A DNA stretch of 21,704 nucleotides, taken from the NCBI GenBank assembly GCA_046589965.1, contig JBKJVF010000231.1:1-21704 (forward strand). The letters are read 5' to 3'. A program made the position numbers and the translations under genes. Under the pieces are notes generated by a model that was given only the letters and a program-made list of their open reading frames with translations, did not search any database and was not told the DNA's origin. This stretch comes from JAJNPS01 sp046589965 (lineage in GTDB: Bacteria > Pseudomonadota > Alphaproteobacteria > Rhodobacterales > Rhodobacteraceae). This document shows positions 14,752-21,559 of the stretch, in pieces. Position 1 is the first letter of the stretch, and every line of letters begins with the position of its first letter.

Positions 14752-15645
14752 ATGACGAACGCGCAAATGACCGAACAGGTTCGCAACGGTATCGGTTTCA
14801 TTGCCGCCCTTGACCAGTCGGGCGGATCGACCCCCAAGGCGCTGAAGCTTTATGGCGTTGAGGAAACCGAATATTCCGGCGAGGCCGCGATGTTCGACAT
14901 GATCCATGCGATGCGCAGCCGGATCATCAAATCCCCCGCCTTTACCGGCGACAAGGTAGTCGGCGCGATCCTGTTTGAGCAGACGATGGACCGCGCAATC
15001 GACGGCATTCCGACCGCAACCTTCCTTTGGGAAAAGCGCCATGTCGGGCCGTTTCTCAAGATCGACAAGGGCCTCGAGGCCGAAGCCGACGGCGTGCAGC
15101 TGATGAAACCGATGCCGGAGCTGGATGCGCTTTTGGCGCGGGCGGCGAAGGCGGGGGTTTTCGGGACCAAGGAACGCTCGGTCGTGAATGCCGCAAACCG
15201 CAAGGGGATCGCCGCGATAGTGGCGCAGCAGTTTGCCGTGGGGGATCAGGTCGCCGCAGCGGGGCTGATGCCCATCCTGGAGCCAGAGGTGACCATTTCC
15301 ATCGCGGATAAGGAAAAGGCCGAGGCGATGCTGCAAGAGGAGATCCTGCTGGCACTGGATCACCTGCCCGCCAACCGTCAGGTGATGTTGAAACTGTCGC
15401 TGCCGACCGTGGCAAATTTCTACAAGCCTTTGGTGGCACATCCCAAAGTGCTGAAAGTGGTGGCTTTGTCGGGCGGTCACAGCCGCGAGGCGGCCAATGC
15501 CATTCTGGCGCAGAACCACGGCATCATCGCGAGTTTCAGCCGAGCGCTGAGCGAAGGGCTGAGCGCCCGGCAGTCCGACGCCGAATTCGATACGGTTCTC
15601 GCGGGCGCCATCGACAGCATCTACCGCGCGTCCATCGCAGGGTAA
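14752..15645 (+). CDS. Class I fructose-bisphosphate aldolase
   Basis: The enzyme cleaves fructose-1,6-bisphosphate to dihydroxyacetone phosphate and glyceraldehyde-3-phosphate, and works in reverse in gluconeogenesis, using a lysine Schiff base. The 297-residue length matches the compact bacterial class I aldolases (Staphylococcus Fda type). Diagnostic segments are IAALDQSGGSTPKAL (17-31), FLWEKRHVGPFLKIDKG (91-107), LMPILEPEV (172-180) and VMLKLSLPT (211-219), where Lys214 is the likely Schiff-base residue, then ALSGGHSREAAN. The ATG at 14752 is preceded by AGGGG and TTGGA; an in-frame ATG at 14710 would add 14 unconserved residues. Its position right after pgk supports a glycolytic/gluconeogenic transcription unit. 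Confidence 0.95.
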   Translation: MTNAQMTEQVRNGIGFIAALDQSGGSTPKALKLYGVEETEYSGEAAMFDMIHAMRSRIIKSPAFTGDKVVGAILFEQTMDRAIDGIPTATFLWEKRHVGPFLKIDKGLEAEADGVQLMKPMPELDALLARAAKAGVFGTKERSVVNAANRKGIAAIVAQQFAVGDQVAAAGLMPILEPEVTISIADKEKAEAMLQEEILLALDHLPANRQVMLKLSLPTVANFYKPLVAHPKVLKVVALSGGHSREAANAILAQNHGIIASFSRALSEGLSARQSDAEFDTVLAGAIDSIYRASIAG

Positions 15646-15674
15646 GTCCGCCAGAATGCGAAAGTGATCGGCGG

Positions 15675-15747
15675 GATTCTGCCCGGCCACTGTGGGCGAT
15701 TGGCAACGATCTGGGGTGATTCGCGATGGGGGATTCCCCTTTGATTC
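15675..15747. promoter_or_regulatory. Cluster of four GANTC (CcrM-type) sites upstream of the ftsB-like gene
   Basis: GATTC occurs at 15675-15679, 15718-15722, 15732-15736 and 15743-15747, all in the 159-base gap between the aldolase and ftsB-like genes. Two are part of a direct repeat GATTCGCG (15718-15725 and 15743-15750, 25 bp apart) flanking a GGGGATTCCCC palindrome (15729-15739). A weak promoter TTCCCC (15734-15739), 17 bases, TAAAGT (15757-15762) would place the last GANTC between the -35 and -10. In alphaproteobacteria CcrM methylates GANTC, and GcrA acts at methylated promoters, often of cell-division genes. That this applies here is inference. Confidence 0.5.
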
Positions 15748-15804
15748 GCGCTCGCCTAAAGTCGCGCTGACCGCCCGAGTTCAAAGAGGCGGCAAGGGCA
15801 GAAC

Positions 15805-16107
15805 ATGATCACCTCTTCTGTACGCCCGGCCGTTGGGGCCGCTGCCTACTACCTGTCGCTGTTCGCCTTGGGCAGCTATTTCACCTTTGCCGCCGTGCAG
15901 GGGGAATATGGTGTCTTTCGCCAGGTCGAGCTTGCAGCCGAGACCGAAACCCTGACGGTGGAGCGAAACCGCTTGGCGGCTGAACTCGCCACGCTGACAA
16001 ATCTGACCAAGCGCCTGTCGGACAGCTATCTTGACCTTGATCTGCTGGACCAGCAGGCACGCGAGGTGCTGGGATTCCTCCGCCCGGACGAGATGGTGCT
16101 GCGCTAA
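15805..16107 (+). CDS. ftsB: FtsB/DivIC-family septum formation initiator protein
   Basis: The 100-residue product has a single N-terminal membrane helix (about residues 11-32, GAAAYYLSLFALGSYFTFAAVQ), then a predicted coiled coil (about 36-75, with VELAAETETLTVERNRLAAELATLTNLTKRLSDS), then DLDLLDQQAREVLGFLRPDEMVL, which resembles the conserved C-terminal end of FtsB/DivIC proteins (LDxxxREkLGxxxPgE). FtsB joins FtsL and FtsQ in the divisome at the inner membrane and helps activate septal peptidoglycan synthesis. The ATG has AAGGGCAG a few bases upstream. The order ftsB then pdhABC is common in alphaproteobacteria. A separate pdh promoter lies between, so linkage need not mean coregulation. 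Confidence 0.88.
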   Translation: MITSSVRPAVGAAAYYLSLFALGSYFTFAAVQGEYGVFRQVELAAETETLTVERNRLAAELATLTNLTKRLSDSYLDLDLLDQQAREVLGFLRPDEMVLR

Positions 16108-16162
16108 CTTCGCTGATCAATGAATATCGGGGGTGTTGCGCAGCCAAAGCGCAGCAAAATCT

Positions 16163-16191
16163 TTGCCATTGGCAGCAAACTCCGTTATGAT
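16163..16191 (+). promoter_or_regulatory. Predicted sigma-70 promoter of pdhABC
   Basis: TTGCCA (16163-16168) and TATGAT (16186-16191) are spaced by exactly 17 bases and match the -35 and -10 consensus closely, making this the best promoter seen in the window. Transcription should start near 16197-16200, about 45 bases before the pdhA ATG, inside the adjoining 20-bp palindrome. Confidence 0.72.
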
Positions 16192-16195
16192 CACA

Positions 16196-16215
16196 ATAGT
16201 TTAACGTTAAACTAT
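16196..16215. promoter_or_regulatory. Perfect 20-bp palindrome (candidate repressor operator) at the pdhABC start site
   Basis: ATAGTTTAACGTTAAACTAT is a perfect inverted repeat without a spacer, unusually A/T-rich for this genome. It begins four bases after the -10 element, so a bound dimer would cover the transcription start and block RNA polymerase. The AACGTT centre is of the kind bound by LacI-family repressors; a MarR- or GntR-type dimer would also fit. The regulator is not encoded in this window. Confidence 0.75.
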
Positions 16216-16244
16216 CTTTCTGTCTCTATGGGAGGACGCCGCGC

Positions 16245-17234
16245 ATGGCCGCCAAAAAGCCGGATGCGAGACCCAATGTCTCGAAAGACGAACTGCTGCA
16301 ATACTACCGCGACATGCTGTTGATCCGGCGGTTCGAGGAAAAGGCGGGGCAGCTTTACGGCATGGGGCTGATCGGCGGGTTCTGCCATCTCTATATCGGG
16401 CAAGAGGCGGTCGTCGTGGGGCTGGAAGCGGCAGCCAAAGAAGGCGACAAACGCGTCACCAGCTACCGCGACCATGGGCATATGCTGGCCTGCGGGATGG
16501 ACCCCAAGGGCGTGATGGCCGAACTGACCGGGCGCATCGGGGGCTATTCCAAGGGGAAAGGCGGCTCGATGCACATGTTTTCCAAGGAAAAGCATTTCTA
16601 CGGCGGGCACGGGATCGTGGGCGCGCAGGTGCCGCTGGGGGCCGGGTTGGCGTTTGCCGACAAGTATCTGGGCAATGACAACGTGACCTTCACCTATTTC
16701 GGCGATGGCGCGGCCAACCAGGGCCAGGTCTACGAGACCTACAACATGGCGGAACTTTGGGAGCTGCCGGTGATTTTCGTCATTGAAAACAACGGCTATG
16801 CGATGGGGACGAGCGTCAAGCGGTCGACCAAATCCACCACCTATTTCGGGCGCGGCATTGCGTATGGCATTCCGGGCGAACAGGTTGACGGGATGGATGT
16901 GTTGGCCGTGAAGGCCGCCGGGCAAAAGGCGGTGGAACACTGCCGCGCGGGCAAGGGCCCGTATATTCTGGAAATGATGACCTATCGCTATCGCGGCCAT
17001 TCGATGTCGGACCCGGCAAAATACCGGACCCGCGAAGAGGTCGAAAAGATGCGGTCGGAAAAGGACGCCATCGAACATGTCCGCGATCTGCTGCTGCAGG
17101 CGGGGCTGGCATCGGATGACGATCTGAAGGCCATCGACAAGGACATCAAGGCAATCGTGAACGAGAGTGCCGAATTTGCCAAAGACAGCCCGGAGCCTCC
17201 GCTTGAGGAACTCTGGACCGATATCTACGCGTAA
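16245..17234 (+). CDS. pdhA: Pyruvate dehydrogenase E1 component, alpha subunit
   Basis: E1-alpha and E1-beta form the thiamine diphosphate-dependent decarboxylase that transfers the acetyl group of pyruvate to lipoate. The 329-residue product has the alpha2beta2-type E1-alpha features: LLIRRFEEKAGQLYGMGLIGGFCHLYIGQEAV near the N-terminus, SYRDHGHMLACG, GGHGIVGAQVPLGAG, and the TPP motif GDG (153-155) through to ENN (181-183). The phosphorylation-loop equivalent TYRYRGHSMSDPAKYRTREEV follows at about 246-266. The ATG has GGGAGGA about eight bases upstream. It is the first gene of pdhA-pdhB-pdhC, spaced by 12 and 9 bases, behind a strong promoter and palindrome. Confidence 0.98.
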   Translation: MAAKKPDARPNVSKDELLQYYRDMLLIRRFEEKAGQLYGMGLIGGFCHLYIGQEAVVVGLEAAAKEGDKRVTSYRDHGHMLACGMDPKGVMAELTGRIGGYSKGKGGSMHMFSKEKHFYGGHGIVGAQVPLGAGLAFADKYLGNDNVTFTYFGDGAANQGQVYETYNMAELWELPVIFVIENNGYAMGTSVKRSTKSTTYFGRGIAYGIPGEQVDGMDVLAVKAAGQKAVEHCRAGKGPYILEMMTYRYRGHSMSDPAKYRTREEVEKMRSEKDAIEHVRDLLLQAGLASDDDLKAIDKDIKAIVNESAEFAKDSPEPPLEELWTDIYA

Positions 17235-17246
17235 GGGGGGAAGATC

Positions 17247-18623
17247 ATGTCCACAGAAGTATTGATGCCCGCCCTGTCGCCGACGATGGAGGAAGGGACG
17301 CTGGCCAAATGGCTGGTCAAAGAAGGCGATGTGGTCAAGTCAGGCCAGATCCTTGCCGAGATCGAGACCGACAAGGCGACGATGGAATTCGAGGCGGTGG
17401 ATGAAGGCACCGTGGGCCGGATTCTGGTGGCCGAAGGGACCAGCGGCGTGAAGGTGAACACACCGATCCTCGTGCTGGTCGAGGCGGGCGAGACGGTGTC
17501 GGACACACCCAAGGCTGCGGTCGTGGCGGCCGTCGTTGCGGCGGAAATGCCGGTTGCAGCATCAGCCCCCGCAACGGTTGCGGCTACTCCCGCGCCGGTG
17601 GCCGCGCAAGGCTGGCCACATTCGGATCTGCCCGAAGGCCCGACCAAGACGATGACGGTCCGCGAGGCACTGCGTGAGGCGATGGCCGAAGAAATGCGCG
17701 CCGATCCGACGGTGTTTCTGATCGGCGAGGAAGTGGGCGAATATCAGGGGGCTTACAAAATCTCCCAAGGCCTGCTGGACGAATTTGGTGCGCGCCGCGT
17801 GGTCGATACACCGATCACCGAGATGGGGTTTGCCGGGATTGCGACGGGGGCATCCTGGGGGGGCCTCAAGCCGATCGTGGAATTCATGACCTTTAACTTC
17901 GCCATGCAGGCGATGGACCACATCATCAACTCGGCCGCCAAGACGCTGTACATGTCGGGTGGACAGATGGGCTCACCGATGGTGTTCCGCGGCCCGAACG
18001 GGGCGGCGGCACGAGTGGGCGCACAGCATAGCCAGGACTTCTCGGCCTGGTTTGCCATGGTCCCGGGCCTGCGGGTCTGCATTCCCTATTCGGCAGCTGA
18101 TGCGAAAGGGCTGTTGAAGACCGCCATTCGGGACCCGAATCCAGTGATTTTTCTGGAAAACGAGATCCTCTACGGGCGCAGCTTCGAGGTGCCGACGGAC
18201 CCCGATTTTGCGGTGCCGTTCGGCAAGGCGTCGATCCTGCGCGGCGGCACGGATGTGACCATCGTCAGCTTTGGGATCGGTCTGACCTATTCGCTGCAAG
18301 CGGCGGAAGAGCTGGCGAAAGAGGGGATCAGTGCTGAGGTCATCAACCTGCGGACCCTGCGCCCAATCGACTATGACACGGTGCTTGCCTCGGTGATGAA
18401 GACCAACCGCTGCGTGACGGTCGAAGAGGGCTTTCCGGTTGGGGCCATCGGCAACCATATCGGGGCTGTGATCATGCAGCGCGCGTTCGACCACCTTGAC
18501 GCGCCGGTGATCAATTGCACGGGCAAAGACGTGCCGATGCCCTATGCGGCGAACCTGGAAAAGCTGGCCCTGACGACCACAGCCGAGGTCATCGCTGCCG
18601 TCAAATCCGTCTGCTACCGGTGA
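17247..18623 (+). CDS. pdhB: Pyruvate dehydrogenase E1 component, beta subunit with N-terminal lipoyl domain
   Basis: The 458-residue protein is a fusion of a lipoyl domain (about 1-80; lipoyl Lys43 in IETDKATME), an Ala/Pro/Val-rich flexible linker (about 85-122) and the E1-beta catalytic body (about 133-458). The body shows MTVREALREAMAEEM, VFLIGEEVGEYQGAYKISQGL, VVDTPITEMGFAGIATGA, PMVFRGPNGAAARVGAQHSQDFSAWFAMVPGLRV and AINLRTLRPID-like text near 370. Lipoylated E1-beta is typical of alphaproteobacteria. The GGGGGGAAG ribosome site is strong. The lipoyl domain is almost the same as that of pdhC, differing at 8 of the first 74 residues by eye. Confidence 0.98.
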   Translation: MSTEVLMPALSPTMEEGTLAKWLVKEGDVVKSGQILAEIETDKATMEFEAVDEGTVGRILVAEGTSGVKVNTPILVLVEAGETVSDTPKAAVVAAVVAAEMPVAASAPATVAATPAPVAAQGWPHSDLPEGPTKTMTVREALREAMAEEMRADPTVFLIGEEVGEYQGAYKISQGLLDEFGARRVVDTPITEMGFAGIATGASWGGLKPIVEFMTFNFAMQAMDHIINSAAKTLYMSGGQMGSPMVFRGPNGAAARVGAQHSQDFSAWFAMVPGLRVCIPYSAADAKGLLKTAIRDPNPVIFLENEILYGRSFEVPTDPDFAVPFGKASILRGGTDVTIVSFGIGLTYSLQAAEELAKEGISAEVINLRTLRPIDYDTVLASVMKTNRCVTVEEGFPVGAIGNHIGAVIMQRAFDHLDAPVINCTGKDVPMPYAANLEKLALTTTAEVIAAVKSVCYR

Positions 18624-18632
18624 GGAAAAGCC

Positions 18633-19943
18633 ATGGCAATTGAAATCCTGATGCCCGCGCTGTCCCCCACGATGGAAGAGGGGACGCTGGCAAAATGGCT
18701 GGTGAAAGAAGGCGATGCGGTCAAGTCTGGCCAGATCCTTGCCGAAATAGAAACCGACAAGGCAACGATGGAATTCGAGGCCGTCGATGAAGGGATCGTC
18801 GGCAAGCTGCTGGTGGCCGAAGGGACGGCGGGGGTGAAGGTCAACACCCCCATCGCGGTGATGCTGGAAGAAGGGGAAAGCGCGGATGCGGCCCCCGTCG
18901 CGGCGAAAGCGACGGCTACTCAGGCAGCGCCTGTGACAACGCCGGCAGCCATTGCGGCCACCGCCCCGGCGCCAACCCCTGCCCCAGCAGCGCCGGTCGC
19001 AGCAAGTGGCGCGCGCGTGTTCGCATCTCCCCTTGCGCGGCGGATCGCTGCGGAAAAAGGCCTTGACCTGACCAAGGTCGCGGGCTCCGGTCCTCATGGG
19101 CGGATCGTAAAGGCGGATGTGGAGGGGGCGACGCCGGTTGCGTCTGTTCCGGTCGCTGCTGCGGCTGCGGCCCCTGCGCCTGCGAAACCGCCAGCCGCTG
19201 GCATGCCAACCGGCATGGCCGCAGAAACCGTGCTGAAGATGTACGCGGGTCGGGAGTTTGTCGAAGTGCCGCTGGACGGCATGCGCCGGACGGTTGCAGC
19301 GCGGCTGACCGAGGCCAAGCAGACCATCCCGCATTTCTATCTGCGGCGCGAGGTGCGGCTGGACACGCTGATGGCGTTCCGCGAACAGCTGAACAAGGGG
19401 CTGGAAAGCCGCGGCGTGAAGTTGTCCGTGAACGACTTCATCATCAAGGCGTCTGCCATGGCGCTGCAAGCGGTGCCCAATGCCAATGCCGTCTGGGCAG
19501 GTGACCGGATACTGCGGCTGAAACCGTCGGATGTGGCGGTCGCGGTCGCAGTGGAGGGGGGCCTGTTTACCCCCGTCCTGCGCGATGCCGACAAAAAGTC
19601 GCTGAGCACGCTGTCAGCAGAAATGAAAGATCTTGCCAGCCGGGCGAAGACGAAAAAGCTTGCCCCCCATGAATATCAGGGCGGCAGTTTCGCGATTTCA
19701 AACCTGGGGATGATGGGGATCGAGAACTTCGATGCCGTGATCAACCCGCCGCATGGGTCAATCCTCGCGGTTGGTGCCGGGATCAAAAAGCCGGTGGTGC
19801 TGGCCGATGGGACGATTGGCGTGGCGACCGTAATGTCGATGACGCTGTCGGTCGATCACCGGGTCATCGACGGGGCCTTGGGGGCAGAGTTCCTGAAAGC
19901 GCTGGTCGAGTATCTGGAAAACCCGATGGCAATGCTCGCGTGA
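18633..19943 (+). CDS. pdhC: Dihydrolipoamide acetyltransferase (pyruvate dehydrogenase E2)
   Basis: E2 forms the structural core of the complex and moves the acetyl group from lipoate to CoA. The 436-residue protein has one lipoyl domain (1-80, Lys43), an Ala/Pro linker (85-125), a peripheral subunit-binding domain (about 128-165; FASPLARRIAAEKGLDLTKVAGSGPHGRIVKADV), a second Ala/Pro linker (165-195) and the catalytic acetyltransferase domain (about 205-436). The active site DHRVIDG (408-414) supplies His409 and Asp413. An AGGAAAAGCC ribosome site precedes the ATG. No dihydrolipoamide dehydrogenase gene follows; the next gene is on the other strand, 30 bases away, so E3 must be encoded elsewhere. 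Confidence 0.98.
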   Translation: MAIEILMPALSPTMEEGTLAKWLVKEGDAVKSGQILAEIETDKATMEFEAVDEGIVGKLLVAEGTAGVKVNTPIAVMLEEGESADAAPVAAKATATQAAPVTTPAAIAATAPAPTPAPAAPVAASGARVFASPLARRIAAEKGLDLTKVAGSGPHGRIVKADVEGATPVASVPVAAAAAAPAPAKPPAAGMPTGMAAETVLKMYAGREFVEVPLDGMRRTVAARLTEAKQTIPHFYLRREVRLDTLMAFREQLNKGLESRGVKLSVNDFIIKASAMALQAVPNANAVWAGDRILRLKPSDVAVAVAVEGGLFTPVLRDADKKSLSTLSAEMKDLASRAKTKKLAPHEYQGGSFAISNLGMMGIENFDAVINPPHGSILAVGAGIKKPVVLADGTIGVATVMSMTLSVDHRVIDGALGAEFLKALVEYLENPMAMLA

Positions 19944-19973
19944 CGTCATTGGTGGTCGGGCGACCGGCCGCCA

Positions 19974-20615
19974 TCACCGCGCCTTCAGCGCCACCATGAT
20001 CCGCCATGATCGGCGCAACGCTGTGACGACCGTGCCAAGAACGATCAGTCCCAGCGCGTATTGCAAAACAGACCCGTCCCAGACCAGCGGCTCAAAGGTC
20101 GCGAGAACTGCGCCCACCGTCAGAACCGCCATACGGTGCTGCTTGGCCATCGGGCCGGAAAAATCTGCGCCCAGCCCTTCGGCCCGCCCAAGCTCGCGCA
20201 AGTAAGCGGTCGTGATCGCCCCGATCGCTGCAAAGGCCCCAAGCAAAGGCGACCCGCAAGCCACCCCCGCCCCACATAGCAAAAGGATATCCGACACACG
20301 GTCGGGCGCCTCGTTCCAGAACGGACCGTCCTTTGCCGCCTTGCCGCCCTCGATGGCAACCATTCCGTCAAGCAGGTTGCAGATCAGCCGCCCCTGGCAA
20401 CACGCTGCCGCCAACAGTAGCAGAAAGCCCGCCGGCCAAGGCCCGACAAGCCAGGACAGCGCAAAGGCAAGAAATCCAATCGCTGCGAACACCATGGCCA
20501 GCTGCGAAATCTGGTTCGGAGTGACGTCACGGGCGACCAGCCAACCTGCGGTGCGGCGCGCCAGGGCCGTATTGCGGCTTGCCAGCGGGCGACGGCTTTC
20601 GTGATTTTCCGTCAT
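19974..20615 (-). CDS. CDP-alcohol phosphatidyltransferase family protein, YnbA-like, with altered metal-binding motif
   Basis: The 213-residue membrane protein has about six hydrophobic segments and a recognisable CDP-alcohol phosphatidyltransferase motif at 80-105. Measured against the canonical DxxDGxxARx8GxxxDxxxD, it reads N80, D83, G84, A87, I88, G97, N101 and D105, with the spacing fully kept. Two metal-ligand aspartates (first and third) are Asn, and the Arg is Ile. The same two Asn, as I remember it, occur in E. coli YnbA, which supports a YnbA-like subgroup rather than a random defect. The enzyme would transfer phosphatidyl from CDP-diacylglycerol to an unknown alcohol at the inner membrane. 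Its ATG overlaps the stop of the CdsA-like gene (ATGA), so it is translationally coupled. It is convergent with pdhC. Confidence 0.85.
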   Translation of the reverse strand: MTENHESRRPLASRNTALARRTAGWLVARDVTPNQISQLAMVFAAIGFLAFALSWLVGPWPAGFLLLLAAACCQGRLICNLLDGMVAIEGGKAAKDGPFWNEAPDRVSDILLLCGAGVACGSPLLGAFAAIGAITTAYLRELGRAEGLGADFSGPMAKQHRMAVLTVGAVLATFEPLVWDGSVLQYALGLIVLGTVVTALRRSWRIMVALKAR

Positions 20616-21559
20616 ACCAGCGACCAGTTATAACGCACCACATGGAAAAAGATCGGTGCCGCAAACATCACTGAATCCAGCCGGTCGATGAACCCGCCAT
20701 GCCCTTCGATCATATGGCCCCAGTCTTTGACACCGCGGTCCCTCTTGATCGCAGACATGACAAGTCCGCCGCAAAACCCCATCAAGGTGACCAAAAGCCC
20801 GATGCCAAGGGCTTGGGCGAAACTGAATGGCGTGATCCACCAGAGGCTGGCCCCGGCCAGAGACGCCGACAGAACCCCGCCGATCAGCCCCTCCCAGGTC
20901 TTTGAGGGGGACAGCCGCGGGGCAACGGGATGACGACCGAAAAGCTTGCCCCAGCTGTATTGCAACACGTCGCTCAACTGCACGACAAACACCAGCCAGG
21001 CAATCAAGAGGACATTGCGGCCTTCGAATCCAGGGATCTGCAGGGTCAACAACGCGGGCACGTGGCTCACGCAAAACACCGCGATCATCAACGCCCACTG
21101 GGTCTCCGAGACACGCGCAAGAAAGCCGTCCGTGGACCCACGCAAAGCCGAAATGATGGGCAAAAGCAGAAAGGCGTAGACCGGGATGAAAATCGTATAC
21201 AGCCCGTACCAATCGGTCCAGACCAGCCAGAACTGAACCGGCAAGACGCCGAAAAACGACACCACCAGTGCCCAGTGATCGGCGCGCGTGGTGTTGGTCA
21301 GCGTGAGGAATTCGCGCAGGGCGGCAAAGGAACACAGGGCAAATAACACGACCACCCCGCCCCGCCCGGCAATGAAAGCCAGGCTCAACAGGACCACCAT
21401 GCCCCACCAACTCAGGATGCGCGCGTTCAGGTTTTCGATAACGGGGTTTGTGCCATCGGCTGAATAGCGAACGCGTAGCGCCTGCCCGATTACGGTGGCA
21501 AAGACAAGAATTGCCGCAACCGCCCCCAACAACATGAAAAGATCGGGCGAGGTGTTCAT
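20612..21559 (-). CDS. CdsA-family phosphatidate cytidylyltransferase, YnbB-like
   Basis: The 315-residue polytopic protein carries the CdsA signature near its C-terminus, SAIKRDRGVKDWGHMIEGHGGFIDRLDS (S, KR, KD, GHGG and DR-D all present), and LSPSKTWEGLIGG, which is typical of the family around 217-229. Seven or more hydrophobic helices precede it. It should make CDP-diacylglycerol from phosphatidic acid and CTP. It lies between a PlsC-like and a YnbA-like gene with ATGA overlaps on both sides, so it probably serves a dedicated lipid pathway rather than being the sole housekeeping cdsA, which in alphaproteobacteria usually sits beside uppS and dxr. The start at 21559 overlaps the upstream stop. 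Confidence 0.9.
   Translation of the reverse strand: MNTSPDLFMLLGAVAAILVFATVIGQALRVRYSADGTNPVIENLNARILSWWGMVVLLSLAFIAGRGGVVVLFALCSFAALREFLTLTNTTRADHWALVVSFFGVLPVQFWLVWTDWYGLYTIFIPVYAFLLLPIISALRGSTDGFLARVSETQWALMIAVFCVSHVPALLTLQIPGFEGRNVLLIAWLVFVVQLSDVLQYSWGKLFGRHPVAPRLSPSKTWEGLIGGVLSASLAGASLWWITPFSFAQALGIGLLVTLMGFCGGLVMSAIKRDRGVKDWGHMIEGHGGFIDRLDSVMFAAPIFFHVVRYNWSLV

Noticed and set aside
15652..15680. CAGAAT...ATTCTG inverted repeat after the aldolase gene as a terminator
   Set aside because: Six weak pairs, an 18-base loop and no T-tract; not convincing.
17973..19469. 498-codon minus-strand frame opposite pdhB and pdhC
   Set aside because: Arg/His-rich text without motifs, fully opposite two certain genes.
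19944..19973. Terminator between convergent pdhC and the CDP-alcohol phosphatidyltransferase gene
   Set aside because: Only GGTCG/CGACC with a two-base loop and other broken pairs are visible; no T-run on either strand.
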